A stretch of DNA of 64,000 nt, taken from the NCBI GenBank assembly GCA_011365055.1, contig RDOG01000003.1, forward strand, positions 1-64,000. Direction: 5' to 3'. Positions 53,134-62,377 of the stretch are shown in pieces. The translations under genes and the position numbers were made by a program. The notes under the pieces were generated by a model. The model saw nothing but the letters and a program-made list of their open reading frames with translations, made no database searches and was not told the origin of the DNA. The DNA is from Promethearchaeota archaeon. Lineage in GTDB: Archaea > Asgardarchaeota > Lokiarchaeia > Helarchaeales > RDOG01. The stretch's first letter is position 1; each line of letters opens with the position of its first letter.

Positions 53134-54180
53134 CTATGTATAGAGAAAATCTTCTTTTTCATTTCCTACTATTAATCTCAAATATTCTTCCTTATTTTTT
53201 CCTTTTACTAATTCTATATTGCCTCTAGCATGAACGATTTCGTTTTTTCGCGCTTCTGTAAATCTTCCTCTATAGGAAACGATTTCATTTATCTTAACTT
53301 TTTCAATATCTCTCTGACTTTTTTCTCCAAAGATTTTTATGTCTTTATATTTAATATTATTTATCTCATAACAACACGGAGTGAAGCAAAATTCATCGTC
53401 ATTCGTAATTTTTGCCTCAATCGTTGCTTTTCCAATCGTTTTATATGAGAAGTATCCATATTTAAATCTATTATCTCCCTCTATGTCATCCCAAGCTTTT
53501 ACAAATCTGATAAAAAAATCAGTGTCTTTAAATTTTCCTTGAGTCTTTTTCTTCTTCTCAAACTCATAAAATTTTTCCCATGAAATATCTGTATCTTTTG
53601 ACTTGAAATCATAGAGACCTTTTAATTCGTTTTCTGTATAACGCGTAATGGGGATATCTTTTGCATCGAATAGCATGTCCAATGCATTATAAACTTTCAA
53701 AGCATTATTTTTTCCATATATGATTAAGTCTATATCCGAATCATATTTATTTAATCCTATCATGGGAGATCCAGATACACCAATATCATAAACAAATATT
53801 TTAACATATTTTATGAAAAAACTGACGAATTCCAAAACTTGTTTTTCATAATCATTTGTTTTTTTCTTTTTTAGAATTCTCTCTAAATATTCATGTGGAT
53901 AATATATTTTTTTAATGTAATTAATTGGAATCGCTTGAATAATTTGGTTTATTGTTTCATCTTTATAGAGATAATGCGGAAATTGGGTTTTTAAAATATC
54001 ATATCTTTTATTTAATGAATATACCTTTTGATATTTTTGATAATTCTTGATTCTATCTCCCCTTCTGTCTGGATAATATCGAAGAAATGCAATAATCCTG
54101 TTTCTAGGATGATCATATCCTTTTACGTCAAAAAATAAATTATCTTTAGTTTCGATGAAATCGCCTTCTCTTATATACAA
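53134..54180 (-). CDS. nucleotidyltransferase-fold protein (paralogue 1)
   Basis: 348 residues, collinear with paralogue 2: DFIETKDNLFFDVKGYDHP at the start, then GVSGSPMIGLNKYDSDIDL with GS and DxD, and a C-terminal EIVSYRGRFTEARKNEIV part. Both copies keep the catalytic residues, so both should be active. TTG start. It follows mptA by 8 bp. I know no defined reaction for this family. Confidence 0.75.
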   Translation of the reverse strand: MYIREGDFIETKDNLFFDVKGYDHPRNRIIAFLRYYPDRRGDRIKNYQKYQKVYSLNKRYDILKTQFPHYLYKDETINQIIQAIPINYIKKIYYPHEYLERILKKKKTNDYEKQVLEFVSFFIKYVKIFVYDIGVSGSPMIGLNKYDSDIDLIIYGKNNALKVYNALDMLFDAKDIPITRYTENELKGLYDFKSKDTDISWEKFYEFEKKKKTQGKFKDTDFFIRFVKAWDDIEGDNRFKYGYFSYKTIGKATIEAKITNDDEFCFTPCCYEINNIKYKDIKIFGEKSQRDIEKVKINEIVSYRGRFTEARKNEIVHARGNIELVKGKNKEEYLRLIVGNEKEDFLYT

Positions 54181-54188
54181 TCGAATTT

Positions 54189-55139
54189 CTATTCCCCCCT
54201 AATTTCTCTTCGTAAGTCTCCAAAGGTCGTATTTTTTTCTGCACAAGCATTATAATCGTGAATACTTTCTAAACTATCAATTCTAAAAATTATCTCGCAA
54301 TCATCAGGCATATTCACTAATTTTTTTACCGCTAAATCAGCCATGATTCGTATACTATCTTCAACAAATCGGGGATTTAAATGTGATAATCTAACCATTT
54401 TCCCTTCTTCAGTCCTTTTTAATACATCCCCTCCAATAGGTGCTGACATTGATTCTTGTATGATACTTATTAATTCTAATAAGCTAATAGTATTTTCTTC
54501 CTTTAATTCTATGATTAGGGTTCCTTTGCTTCTTTGACTATGAGATGCCAGTGGGATCACGTTTAATAAATCATCAATTTTATCCTTTGGTATTTGAAAT
54601 TCCTCTATTCGCTGATTTATCATCTTTTTTGAATAATCCTTTATCAATTCTTGTGCGCAAGGACAACTTGTCATACCTTGAGCGCTTATTCCAAGATATA
54701 ATTTAGTATTTATTTCATTACCATTTCTAATGGAAATTGATTTGGATTGAATATCATAAGCCTTTTGTACCTTTCCACCACTTGATTCAGCCATTTCAAT
54801 AATGACTACTCCTCTAATTTCAACAATTGCCGTTGGAGAATAGTCGTGTTTCTCCAATAATTTTTCAGAAAGAATTCTTGCAAGTCCCTCAACGCTGGTA
54901 ACCGGTCTAAACGAATGTTCGTTAATTACTTCTTCAATAGATTCGGGATTTCTAGACATGTGGATGCCTCTCATATTTGGAGGTAGTTCCACATAAGCTG
55001 AAAAAGAAGCTCCTAAAGTATATGTTTCATGATTTCTTTTTATTTTAACTTTCTTTATGAGATTCTTAATACCTACTTGATCTATACCAATTTTATACAA
55101 AGATTCTTGATCTTGAACATCAGGAAGCTTTTTCATCAT
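54189..55139 (-). CDS. mptA: GTP cyclohydrolase MptA
   Basis: 316 residues. LPDVQDQESLYKIGIDQVG opens the protein; FRPVTSVEGLARILSEKL, MTSCPCAQELI (metal-site Cys) and IPLASHSQRSKGTLIIE follow the FolE2/MptA family. It opens the GTP ring for 7,8-dihydro-D-neopterin 2',3'-cyclic phosphate, the first tetrahydromethanopterin step. The start overlaps the upstream stop (ATGA); a second ATG three bases on fits the GGAG site better. Confidence 0.9.
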   Translation of the reverse strand: MMKKLPDVQDQESLYKIGIDQVGIKNLIKKVKIKRNHETYTLGASFSAYVELPPNMRGIHMSRNPESIEEVINEHSFRPVTSVEGLARILSEKLLEKHDYSPTAIVEIRGVVIIEMAESSGGKVQKAYDIQSKSISIRNGNEINTKLYLGISAQGMTSCPCAQELIKDYSKKMINQRIEEFQIPKDKIDDLLNVIPLASHSQRSKGTLIIELKEENTISLLELISIIQESMSAPIGGDVLKRTEEGKMVRLSHLNPRFVEDSIRIMADLAVKKLVNMPDDCEIIFRIDSLESIHDYNACAEKNTTFGDLRREIRGE

Positions 55140-56686
55140 AATTCTCCAAATTTAATGTCTTGGACATACGATTTACCCAAGTTTAAACATATTTCTGCTT
55201 TTTGTAGTTCCTTTCCTAAATATAATGCGTGGTATGTATTTGAACATAAATTCAAGGAAATGATCTTTTTTCCAATAATCTCTGCAGAAGTTCCCGTAAA
55301 AATTTTGTTAATTTCTGATTTGTTAATAAAATGGGCAACAAAAATTTTTTTTATTCTATGATCTACCCAGATTTGAAAAAATCCCAAATGATCTGGATGA
55401 AAGATTTCGATTTCAGTTTCAAAGTGGATGATTTCTTTTCCCTTTATATCAATTGGGGGTGGATTTGTTGATTTGCTCTTTGCATATAATAAATTTAACG
55501 GCATATCTTTGGGTGGCGTCTTTCTTTTTCTTGCTAAATATGATAATTTTAAAGCCATTGAAAGCTCCTTTACACTAAATCTTGATTTAACACTATATTC
55601 TGTAGTTAAATAAACATTTACCCCTAACTCTATTCCAATGCTGGCCATTAATGCATTAACTCCTGCTGTATCTGCATCAATTAGCTCTGTAACATTCCCA
55701 ATACCAAACATTAGCGGTGTTTGATCATCCTTTTCTCTGAATATGGAATAAGAAGTCATTGATTTAAAAATACCAGGATAAATTGGAGATTCTAACAGTG
55801 GATCTCCAATTATTTTATTAAATCCTTTATCTCTTGCAGTATTAATATTTAAATTCAATTCCTCTACTCTTTTTTGAGGTGATTTAGGCATGTACCCCTT
55901 TTTTACATTTGTAGGTAAAATAACCAATGCTAAATCTCTACTGATATTATCTAAAATATTAATATTTCCCGAATCTATGCTTAGAATTAATTCTGCTCCT
56001 GCATCAATTCCTGATAAAATCTCATTTTCGTTAAGACTGTCGATACTAATAGGGACATCTTGAAAAATTTTATCAGACTTTAAATGTTTAATAATTTCAT
56101 AAATCTTTTTTGGTTGTGAAATTTTAACTTCTGCTCCTATATCTATTATGTTTGCTCCACTTTCAATATAATACTTTGATAAATTTATAATCTCATCTAA
56201 ACTCCGCTTTGGTGCATCAACAATTTCTGCAATTATTAAAGGAAACAAATTTTTTCCAATTTTAATGGAATAATTATTATTACCTAATGCAAAAAAATTC
56301 GATCCTTCTACTGGTTGTCTTAAAATTTTCTCTATTTCTTCTAAATCCCTTTCAATAAAAGCATAATCTGCTGCTTTTTTCTTACTTAATTTATCCCTCA
56401 TCTTAATTGCTAACGGGATGTCAGCAGCATATCTTGGTCCCTTAAAAATCGGAATCCCAAACTCATTTTCAACTTTTTCAAAAGATCCTTTTACTAACCC
56501 TGGAATTAAAATAAATTCAAATTGATCAATTTGAATAGATTGTAAAGCATTTCTCAAAAGATTTTCATTAATAAATGCTGCAATAGAAATTGGAAGGGTT
56601 AAAACCTCTACATCATCAAGATGTTGTACATTTTTGTTTACAAGATTTGTAGCTTCTTGTCCTGTAACTATCAAAATCTTGCCCAT
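55136..56686 (-). CDS. dihydropteroate-synthase-related protein
   Basis: 516 residues. The N-terminal 150 residues (GKILIVTGQEATNLVNKNV) are specific to the archaeal dihydropteroate-synthase-like group (TIGR00284 type). A TIM-barrel follows with SGANIIDIGAEVKISQP, VPISIDSLNENE and DPLLESPIYPGIF. A C-terminal 120-residue domain closes it. In methanogens members are thought to condense the pterin with the aryl-ribosyl unit. Confidence 0.85.
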   Translation of the reverse strand: MGKILIVTGQEATNLVNKNVQHLDDVEVLTLPISIAAFINENLLRNALQSIQIDQFEFILIPGLVKGSFEKVENEFGIPIFKGPRYAADIPLAIKMRDKLSKKKAADYAFIERDLEEIEKILRQPVEGSNFFALGNNNYSIKIGKNLFPLIIAEIVDAPKRSLDEIINLSKYYIESGANIIDIGAEVKISQPKKIYEIIKHLKSDKIFQDVPISIDSLNENEILSGIDAGAELILSIDSGNINILDNISRDLALVILPTNVKKGYMPKSPQKRVEELNLNINTARDKGFNKIIGDPLLESPIYPGIFKSMTSYSIFREKDDQTPLMFGIGNVTELIDADTAGVNALMASIGIELGVNVYLTTEYSVKSRFSVKELSMALKLSYLARKRKTPPKDMPLNLLYAKSKSTNPPPIDIKGKEIIHFETEIEIFHPDHLGFFQIWVDHRIKKIFVAHFINKSEINKIFTGTSAEIIGKKIISLNLCSNTYHALYLGKELQKAEICLNLGKSYVQDIKFGEL

Positions 56687-56727
56687 GTTAACATCTCAAA
56701 TTTTTTAAATTTAGAAAGGATATATTT

Positions 56728-57813
56728 CTATTTATTTTCATATAATTCTCTAAATTTTGATATGTATATATTATCTAAAACTGACCCTTCACTTTCTTTT
56801 ATTTTCATTACATTGACAAGTTCTTTAAAAATTCCCTCCTCGCATAAACCATCTGCAATAATTGCAGCTCCTTGAGCAGCATGTTTTGAAAATCTGGCAT
56901 TTTTCAATCCTTCTACTTTTCTAACAGGTGCATTTTTTTTCATTTTTGCAGTCAAATCTGAGACTATTACATCATATTTTGAGAGACTTCCACTTAATAA
57001 TATCTCTTTTGGCTCATTCAAGGAAATTTGAATTGCGCCTACCGATTTTAATATTCCCTCTAAAAATGATTCATATGCAAGTTTTGTTATTTTGTCCTTA
57101 TTAATCTGGCTGATGAATTCTTCTGGACTTATATCCGGATATCCCATTATATAAGCTACACCCCCTTGATACAATTCCCTTTTATTAAATTCTTTCATTA
57201 AATATGCGATTTCTCCATCTAATGCACCACTTGATAAAAAACCTGGACCTTGAATATATGTTCCTCCAATTCCATCAATTATCTGACCATCTTCAATTGC
57301 TAAAACTGCATTAAAACCAGAACCCATCTCAATTAAAATGAAATTTGTTTGATCATATGGAATTTTTTTGTGTATTGATTGATCATATATTGCTAATGCT
57401 GCACTACAGACCTTATCTGCGGTTCCAAGGTCAATTTTATTAATTTTTCGATATTTTGGAACTGTAGGAAGATGTTTTACTCCTGGAATGAAATATCCAA
57501 AGTAATTATTCTGCTTCATTAATGAAGCGATTTTACTAACTGCAGTTAATTTACCCGACAATTTCGTTTCAAGAGTCATTTCAAAAATCATTTCATCTGA
57601 AAGATCCTGAATTCTCGTTAGAGGGAGTCCTAAACCAGACGGTGCGACAATTAAATCTATTGGTTCAATTTTTTTTAATACATCTATTACCATTTCTGGT
57701 TTTTCTATAATGCTTTTTGTCTTTAATATTGTATCCAATATTATATTTCCATTCTCAAGCCCTATTATTCCATAAGAACGAGTGCCTGGGTCAATTCCTA
57801 TTACTTTTGGCAT
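56728..57813 (-). CDS. DUF1464 sugar-kinase-like ATPase
   Basis: 361 residues. GIDPGTRSYGIIGLENGN is the first phosphate loop of the actin-like ATPase fold; LIVAPSGLGLPLTRIQDLS, FILIEMGSGFNAVLAIEDG and GAIQISLNEPKEILLSGSL follow. The set matches archaeal DUF1464 proteins (sometimes labelled predicted butyrate kinase). Its place between the pterin genes suggests a role in tetrahydromethanopterin synthesis. Confidence 0.8.
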   Translation of the reverse strand: MPKVIGIDPGTRSYGIIGLENGNIILDTILKTKSIIEKPEMVIDVLKKIEPIDLIVAPSGLGLPLTRIQDLSDEMIFEMTLETKLSGKLTAVSKIASLMKQNNYFGYFIPGVKHLPTVPKYRKINKIDLGTADKVCSAALAIYDQSIHKKIPYDQTNFILIEMGSGFNAVLAIEDGQIIDGIGGTYIQGPGFLSSGALDGEIAYLMKEFNKRELYQGGVAYIMGYPDISPEEFISQINKDKITKLAYESFLEGILKSVGAIQISLNEPKEILLSGSLSKYDVIVSDLTAKMKKNAPVRKVEGLKNARFSKHAAQGAAIIADGLCEEGIFKELVNVMKIKESEGSVLDNIYISKFRELYENK

Positions 57814-57828
57814 TTATTTCACAAAATA

Positions 57829-58824
57829 TTAAGAAAATTCATAAATTGTAGAACCAGAATTATTAGGATTAGTTATGAAAACAGTTCCTCCCTCATGTTT
57901 ATTAATGAAATCTTCTGTTTTTTTCTTCAATCTTTTTGCATTTCCACTTCCTTGTACTAATCCGTATGTAACACTCCCAAAAGAACTAATACCAGATCCA
58001 TAAGCTCCATTATCCAAATAAAACTTCATTATATCCTTTATTAATGCTGGTTGCAGATCAACTTCGTGCTTTTTAAATCCAATTTTTTGTAATTTAGTCA
58101 ATCCTTCTCCAAAAGAATTAATATCTTTTAACATTATACTTGGTAAAATTTTCATGAGTACTAATCGTGCAAATTTTCCTACTTCTTCTTCGGAAATTGG
58201 ACAATATTTCTTAAATATATTTACTTCATTGATGCCATTTACGTGTTTACCTGCATTTGGAATTGTTATAACAAAATACCAATCTGGTGGCACTTCATAT
58301 CTCAGTAAGGGTAGCGCTGGGGGTGCATTAGAAGCTGATGATGGAAGAATTGCTTCTTTATCTTTACTTTCTCCAAAAGAATGTCCACCATCTAAAATAA
58401 AACCACCTTGATAAAAAATATTGATTCCAATTCCAGAAGTCCCTCCTCGTTTCGTAATCTTTGCAAGTTTCTCTGGTGTTAGAATATTATCGATATATAA
58501 TCGAGATATTAAAGATGCAATTGCGAGTGATAACTGAGTTTTTGAACCCAAACCGACGTGTGGGGGTATTAACTCTCTTACTTTTATTTTTACTCCTACA
58601 TCAATGTTTAAATTCTTTATGACTTTTTCTATTATTTCTCGAATGTCGTCTTCTTGACTTTCAGTTTCAATAATTATATCCTTTGTTTCAGGAGTTGCCT
58701 CAAGAATCGTATTTGGATAGTTTAATGCGAGACCTATTCCTCCATCAATTCTACCTAAGCTGCCGTTAAGGTCTATTAGACCAAAGTGAAGCCTACTCAC
58801 CGTTTTTATCCGTAATTTCTTCAT
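57829..58824 (-). CDS. beta-ribofuranosylaminobenzene 5'-phosphate synthase
   Basis: 331 residues. RLHFGLIDLNGSLGRIDGG near the N-terminus and PPHVGLGSKTQLSLAIASL (GHMP loop) are RFAP-synthase hallmarks; GISSFGSVTYGLVQG is the late glycine motif. It couples PRPP with 4-hydroxybenzoate or 4-aminobenzoate, the committed arm of tetrahydromethanopterin. ATG 58824 overlaps the previous stop (ATGA). Confidence 0.93.
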   Translation of the reverse strand: MKKLRIKTVSRLHFGLIDLNGSLGRIDGGIGLALNYPNTILEATPETKDIIIETESQEDDIREIIEKVIKNLNIDVGVKIKVRELIPPHVGLGSKTQLSLAIASLISRLYIDNILTPEKLAKITKRGGTSGIGINIFYQGGFILDGGHSFGESKDKEAILPSSASNAPPALPLLRYEVPPDWYFVITIPNAGKHVNGINEVNIFKKYCPISEEEVGKFARLVLMKILPSIMLKDINSFGEGLTKLQKIGFKKHEVDLQPALIKDIMKFYLDNGAYGSGISSFGSVTYGLVQGSGNAKRLKKKTEDFINKHEGGTVFITNPNNSGSTIYEFS

Positions 58825-60194
58825 TTTTTTACTGCCCACTTGTTTCGGATCCAATCTAATACTCTATCTTTCTTTTCCAAAGCTAAATTTTTTGAATTTA
58901 TAATGCGTTTCTCAAATTCCTTTTTTTTATCGTCTGATAAATTTTCTCCAATAATTTTTTTAATTTTTGTATAAGCACTTTCTCGAAACTTTGGAATTAA
59001 CTGTGTTTCTCCAGCTTTTGTAATTAATGTAATTCCAGATCCTTTTTCTTTAACAACACCTATTTTCGTGATCTTCACATTTATTTCTGAACAAGCTTTT
59101 AATATATAGTTTGTGATAGATGGAGGTGTAAAAATTAATAATGAGTCTAGGCTGACTCCCAAATAATCAATATTTTGTTCTTCCAATAGATTTAAAACTT
59201 CTTTATTTATAACCTCTTGAATTTTATCCTCATGTATTTCCATACCAACATTATTTGCCTCGTACGCAATTTCATGAAGATCTCCTCTCATACCACCATT
59301 AGTCACATCGCACATGGCATGAATTTTTTCAGTTAGTTTTTCTTCAAGTAATTTTTCTGAGGCACGTAAGAATTGTACGTTTAATGTTTCTAACAAAATT
59401 TGAGGCTTTCCTCCAAATATTGCTGCAGTTACGATTGTTCCACCACCAGCTCCTTCCGTTAATAAAATATCATCGTTTACTTCTATTTCTCTCCGTGCCA
59501 AGACTTTTTTTGCAATTCCTAGAGCTCCTATTCCACCTGTAATTCTTGTTCCAATAACCATATCTCCACCAATTCTTAGCGTGCTCCCTGCGGTGATAGG
59601 CGTATTCGTTAATTCTGCAACAGAAACGACTCCAGACATAAAGTCAAATAATTTACCAATATCTGAATCATCGGCGAGATGAATATCGACTAATATACTT
59701 ATAGGTCTAGCTCCTTTAACGTATAAATCTCGAAGAGCTGCTCTGGTAACATGGAATCCCGCCAAAAAAGGGAATTCACTTAATCTTGAATGCATTCCCT
59801 CCATTTTTGATACAATATAGGTTTTTCCCCCATCATATTTTACAGCACCACAATCATCCAAAGCCTTAGGTGATAAAAAAGGAACCGAACTGGTTTCGCA
59901 CAATTCACCAATTAATTTATGGACGAAAAAATCTCCATAACCTCTACAACCTACACCCTGCTCTCCCATGGTGACTTTTGCTTCGTTAATTTTCAAAATA
60001 TCTTCTGTAAATGTATCTTCAGGTTTACATAAAGAATTTTTTACTTCCTCAAAAACAGCTTTCGCTAACATTATTGCTTGTGTATCTGATATATTTTTAT
60101 AAAAAATATACTGTTTTTTTAGAATATTAATGATATCCTCACTTGGAATACCTTTATTGAGTAAAATTCTCGTTAAACCTTCTAGATCTGACAT
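58821..60194 (-). CDS. PurM/SelD/HypE-superfamily protein (AIR-synthase-related)
   Basis: 457 residues. KALDDCGAVKYDGGKTYIV, FHVTRAALRDLYVKGARP and ILVDIHLADDSDIGKLF belong to the archaeal AIR-synthase-related (selenophosphate-synthetase-like) group; TEGAGGGTIVTAAIF and MCDVTNGGMRGDLHEI are the ATP-binding parts of the fold. It should phosphorylate or activate an amide or carbonyl using ATP. First gene of the pterin operon; the substrate is unknown, but context suggests this cofactor. Confidence 0.75.
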   Translation of the reverse strand: MSDLEGLTRILLNKGIPSEDIINILKKQYIFYKNISDTQAIMLAKAVFEEVKNSLCKPEDTFTEDILKINEAKVTMGEQGVGCRGYGDFFVHKLIGELCETSSVPFLSPKALDDCGAVKYDGGKTYIVSKMEGMHSRLSEFPFLAGFHVTRAALRDLYVKGARPISILVDIHLADDSDIGKLFDFMSGVVSVAELTNTPITAGSTLRIGGDMVIGTRITGGIGALGIAKKVLARREIEVNDDILLTEGAGGGTIVTAAIFGGKPQILLETLNVQFLRASEKLLEEKLTEKIHAMCDVTNGGMRGDLHEIAYEANNVGMEIHEDKIQEVINKEVLNLLEEQNIDYLGVSLDSLLIFTPPSITNYILKACSEINVKITKIGVVKEKGSGITLITKAGETQLIPKFRESAYTKIKKIIGENLSDDKKKEFEKRIINSKNLALEKKDRVLDWIRNKWAVKK

Positions 60195-60543
60195 GAAAAT
60201 TCTACCAAATTAATTTAAAGTAGTCAAAATGAAATTTCTATATTCATAAGTCTATTAATGCTAATGAAAGTTATTATTTAAATTTCATCAAAAAACCATC
60301 AACTTCTTCAAATATCCTATATTCACGTTTTTTCAGATATTTTTGATGATCAAAATATGAAATTCTCCTTTTTCTTTACCTCAATTTTTTCAATTGCTAA
60401 TTTCGAGTCGAAATTTAAGTTATTTATTATATTTGAAAATTTTTTTTAACAGATTTTCAGCAAGTATTTTATTTTTTGAATATATTTAGAAAAGTTTTGA
60501 AAAAAAAAGATATAAATTTAAAAGTAAATTAAAAATAAGATTA
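60195..60543. other. 349-bp promoter-type spacer before the pterin operon
   Basis: Very A+T-rich. It must contain the promoter of the operon reading left. No RNA gene or open frame with coding look seen on either strand. Confidence 0.4.
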
Positions 60544-60837
60544 TTAGGCTACTATTGCATAATAATTTTGCCTTAAATCTTCGAAATTTGGGAATTTTCT
60601 TATTAGCTTCAAACCAAGAAGCGTCTTTAATGCATATCGCAAGGTTCTAGGTGACAAATTCGTTTTATCTAATATGTCTTTTGGAGTATAAGGTCCCTCC
60701 TTTAGAATTATAAAAATTTCTAAAGCTGATGGACTTAATTTTGGCAATTCTCCTCCTCCTTTAACATTTTCAACTTTTTCTTCAACCATAACCTCATTCA
60801 TCAAATTTTTTGACTCCATATCACACTCTTTTTTCAT
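60544..60837 (-). CDS. winged-helix regulator (MarR/ArsR-like)
   Basis: 97 residues. The first 28 are acidic and flexible; then LSPSALEIFIILKEGPYTPK and DILDKTNLSPRTLRYALKT, ending KTLLGLKLIRKFPNFEDL, form a complete winged helix. ATG without SD. Upstream of the pterin operon on the same strand but 349 bp away; it might regulate it. Confidence 0.7.
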   Translation of the reverse strand: MKKECDMESKNLMNEVMVEEKVENVKGGGELPKLSPSALEIFIILKEGPYTPKDILDKTNLSPRTLRYALKTLLGLKLIRKFPNFEDLRQNYYAIVA

Positions 60838-61306
60838 GATTTTTGTTATATTCTATAATGGATCAAAAAGTTGGATTAAGATTTCACAGAAAAAACAAAT
60901 ATGGTATCAATTCACATTGAGTAACTAAGTTCAACCAAAAAAACATAAAAATTTATTTAAATATCATAATAAATGAGAGATTTCTAACTATTATTTTATT
61001 GGTTTTTCTCCTAGAAAATATTTTGCTATAATACAAGCTAAGATAAATCCAATAAATAAAAATAACCATGTTAAATAATAGAAGGGATTATACACCAATA
61101 AATCTATTACAACTGAAGTTGAAGGCTTAGTAAGTCCATTATTTTATAAATTATTTCAAATTTAAGAAAAATTGTTAAACCATAAAGTATTTGTGTTGGG
61201 AGAAATACTAGGATTATCAATATAGATTTACTTATTTCTAATCCCTTCAAAATAATTCTCGAATTTACCTTAATTATTAAGATCAATAATTATATTAGAA
61301 TTAAAA
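60838..61306. other. 469-bp spacer with probable gene debris
   Basis: Apart from the fragment listed at 60991-61262 (minus strand), this region has no feature I can support. Confidence 0.4.
60991..61262 (-). pseudogene. possible frameshifted membrane-protein fragment
   Basis: Two overlapping minus-strand frames each read as membrane protein: first KGLEISKSILIILVFLPTQ then ILYGLTIFLKFEIIYKIM, ending at a stop near 61107; then in another frame SVVIDLLVYNPFYYLTW and FIGFILACIIAKYFLGE, ending at TAA 60991-60993. Each has at least one hydrophobic helix. It looks like the end of a transporter broken by one frameshift, without a proper start. Confidence 0.3.
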
Positions 61307-61738
61307 TTAATTCTTGAAATTTAGTTGAAGATTAAATGGAATACCTTGCTCGACTGACTTGGTAACCACGCAATATTTTGCAAAATGTTCATAACAAACT
61401 TGGATATTTTCGAGATTATCCTCATCATTCATGTCTGTTTTGATTTCCATGTTAATTCCAATATTCGTGATGCGTAATAAATTTTGAGCGTTATGATGAA
61501 TTTCTCCAGTTGATTCTACAGCAAGACTATTATACTTACATTTAAATCTATTCAAGCAATAGATGAAAGATGTTCCAATACAACCGGCTATTCCTGCTAG
61601 TAACATTTCAATTGAAGAGGGACCCTCATCATCTCCGTGAAATTCTTCTGGTTCATCCATAATAAATGATGGAAATTCCTTTATATTTGCTTCAAATTGT
61701 AAATTTTTCTTCCATTCACATCGAGCCTTTGCTGGCAT
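61307..61738 (-). CDS. OsmC-family protein (copy 2)
   Basis: 143 residues. DEPEEFHGDDEGPSSIEMLLA, AGIAGCIGTSFIYCL and the late YCVVTKSVEQGIP carry the two OsmC cysteines (C near 53 and 122). OsmC proteins reduce organic hydroperoxides through this Cys pair. SD GAGGGG precedes ATG. It lies 59 bp downstream of the other OsmC gene. Confidence 0.85.
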   Translation of the reverse strand: MPAKARCEWKKNLQFEANIKEFPSFIMDEPEEFHGDDEGPSSIEMLLAGIAGCIGTSFIYCLNRFKCKYNSLAVESTGEIHHNAQNLLRITNIGINMEIKTDMNDEDNLENIQVCYEHFAKYCVVTKSVEQGIPFNLQLNFKN

Positions 61739-61797
61739 TACAAACCCCTCGGTTTTTAATTAGTAATTTAATATTCTCCATATATATATTAAACTTT

Positions 61798-62286
61798 TCA
61801 AATTTGTACATCTTGCGATCCTTTCCTAACTATATCATATGATATACTTGACGGTATACCACGTCGAACACTTTCAGTCACTACACAATATTTTTTAAAT
61901 GCTCTGAAAGCCATGTCAATATTTTCAAGATTTTCTTTCGAATAATCTTCAGGTTCTATTGAAAAGGCGACTTCAACACCAATTAATCGTAATAATCCTT
62001 TAAATTTATCTAACTCGCCGTGTCTATCAATGTGGTGCATGTCTCCCTTGACTTCTATCTCTATATTCTTTATTTTTGCATTGTACTTATCAATTGCAAA
62101 CCCAAAGCTAGTTCCTTGACAAGCTCCTATTGAAATTAACAAGTATTCAATGCTTGAAGGTCCAGTATCTCCACCATGAAATTCAGGTGGCTCATCCGCA
62201 ATAAACGTTGGAAAATGTCTCACATTTCCATCAAAAGATAAGCTCCCACGTTCTTTTCTCCAAGTCATTCTTGCTACCAATGGCAT
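61798..62286 (-). CDS. OsmC-family protein (copy 1)
   Basis: 162 residues, collinear with copy 2: DEPPEFHGGDTGPSSIEYLL, ISIGACQGTSFGFAI and YCVVTESVRRGIP. The first conserved Cys sits in GACQG, the second in YCVV. A longer middle region (DRHGELDKFKGLL) separates it from the neighbour. AGGTGAT precedes the ATG. Confidence 0.85.
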   Translation of the reverse strand: MPLVARMTWRKERGSLSFDGNVRHFPTFIADEPPEFHGGDTGPSSIEYLLISIGACQGTSFGFAIDKYNAKIKNIEIEVKGDMHHIDRHGELDKFKGLLRLIGVEVAFSIEPEDYSKENLENIDMAFRAFKKYCVVTESVRRGIPSSISYDIVRKGSQDVQI

Positions 62287-62377
62287 GATATCACCTTTGA
62301 ATCCAAACTAACTTAATACAATTCATCGATTAGATTTTAAAACTTGTTTATATTTAATTAAAACTGGTGAGTTCATT

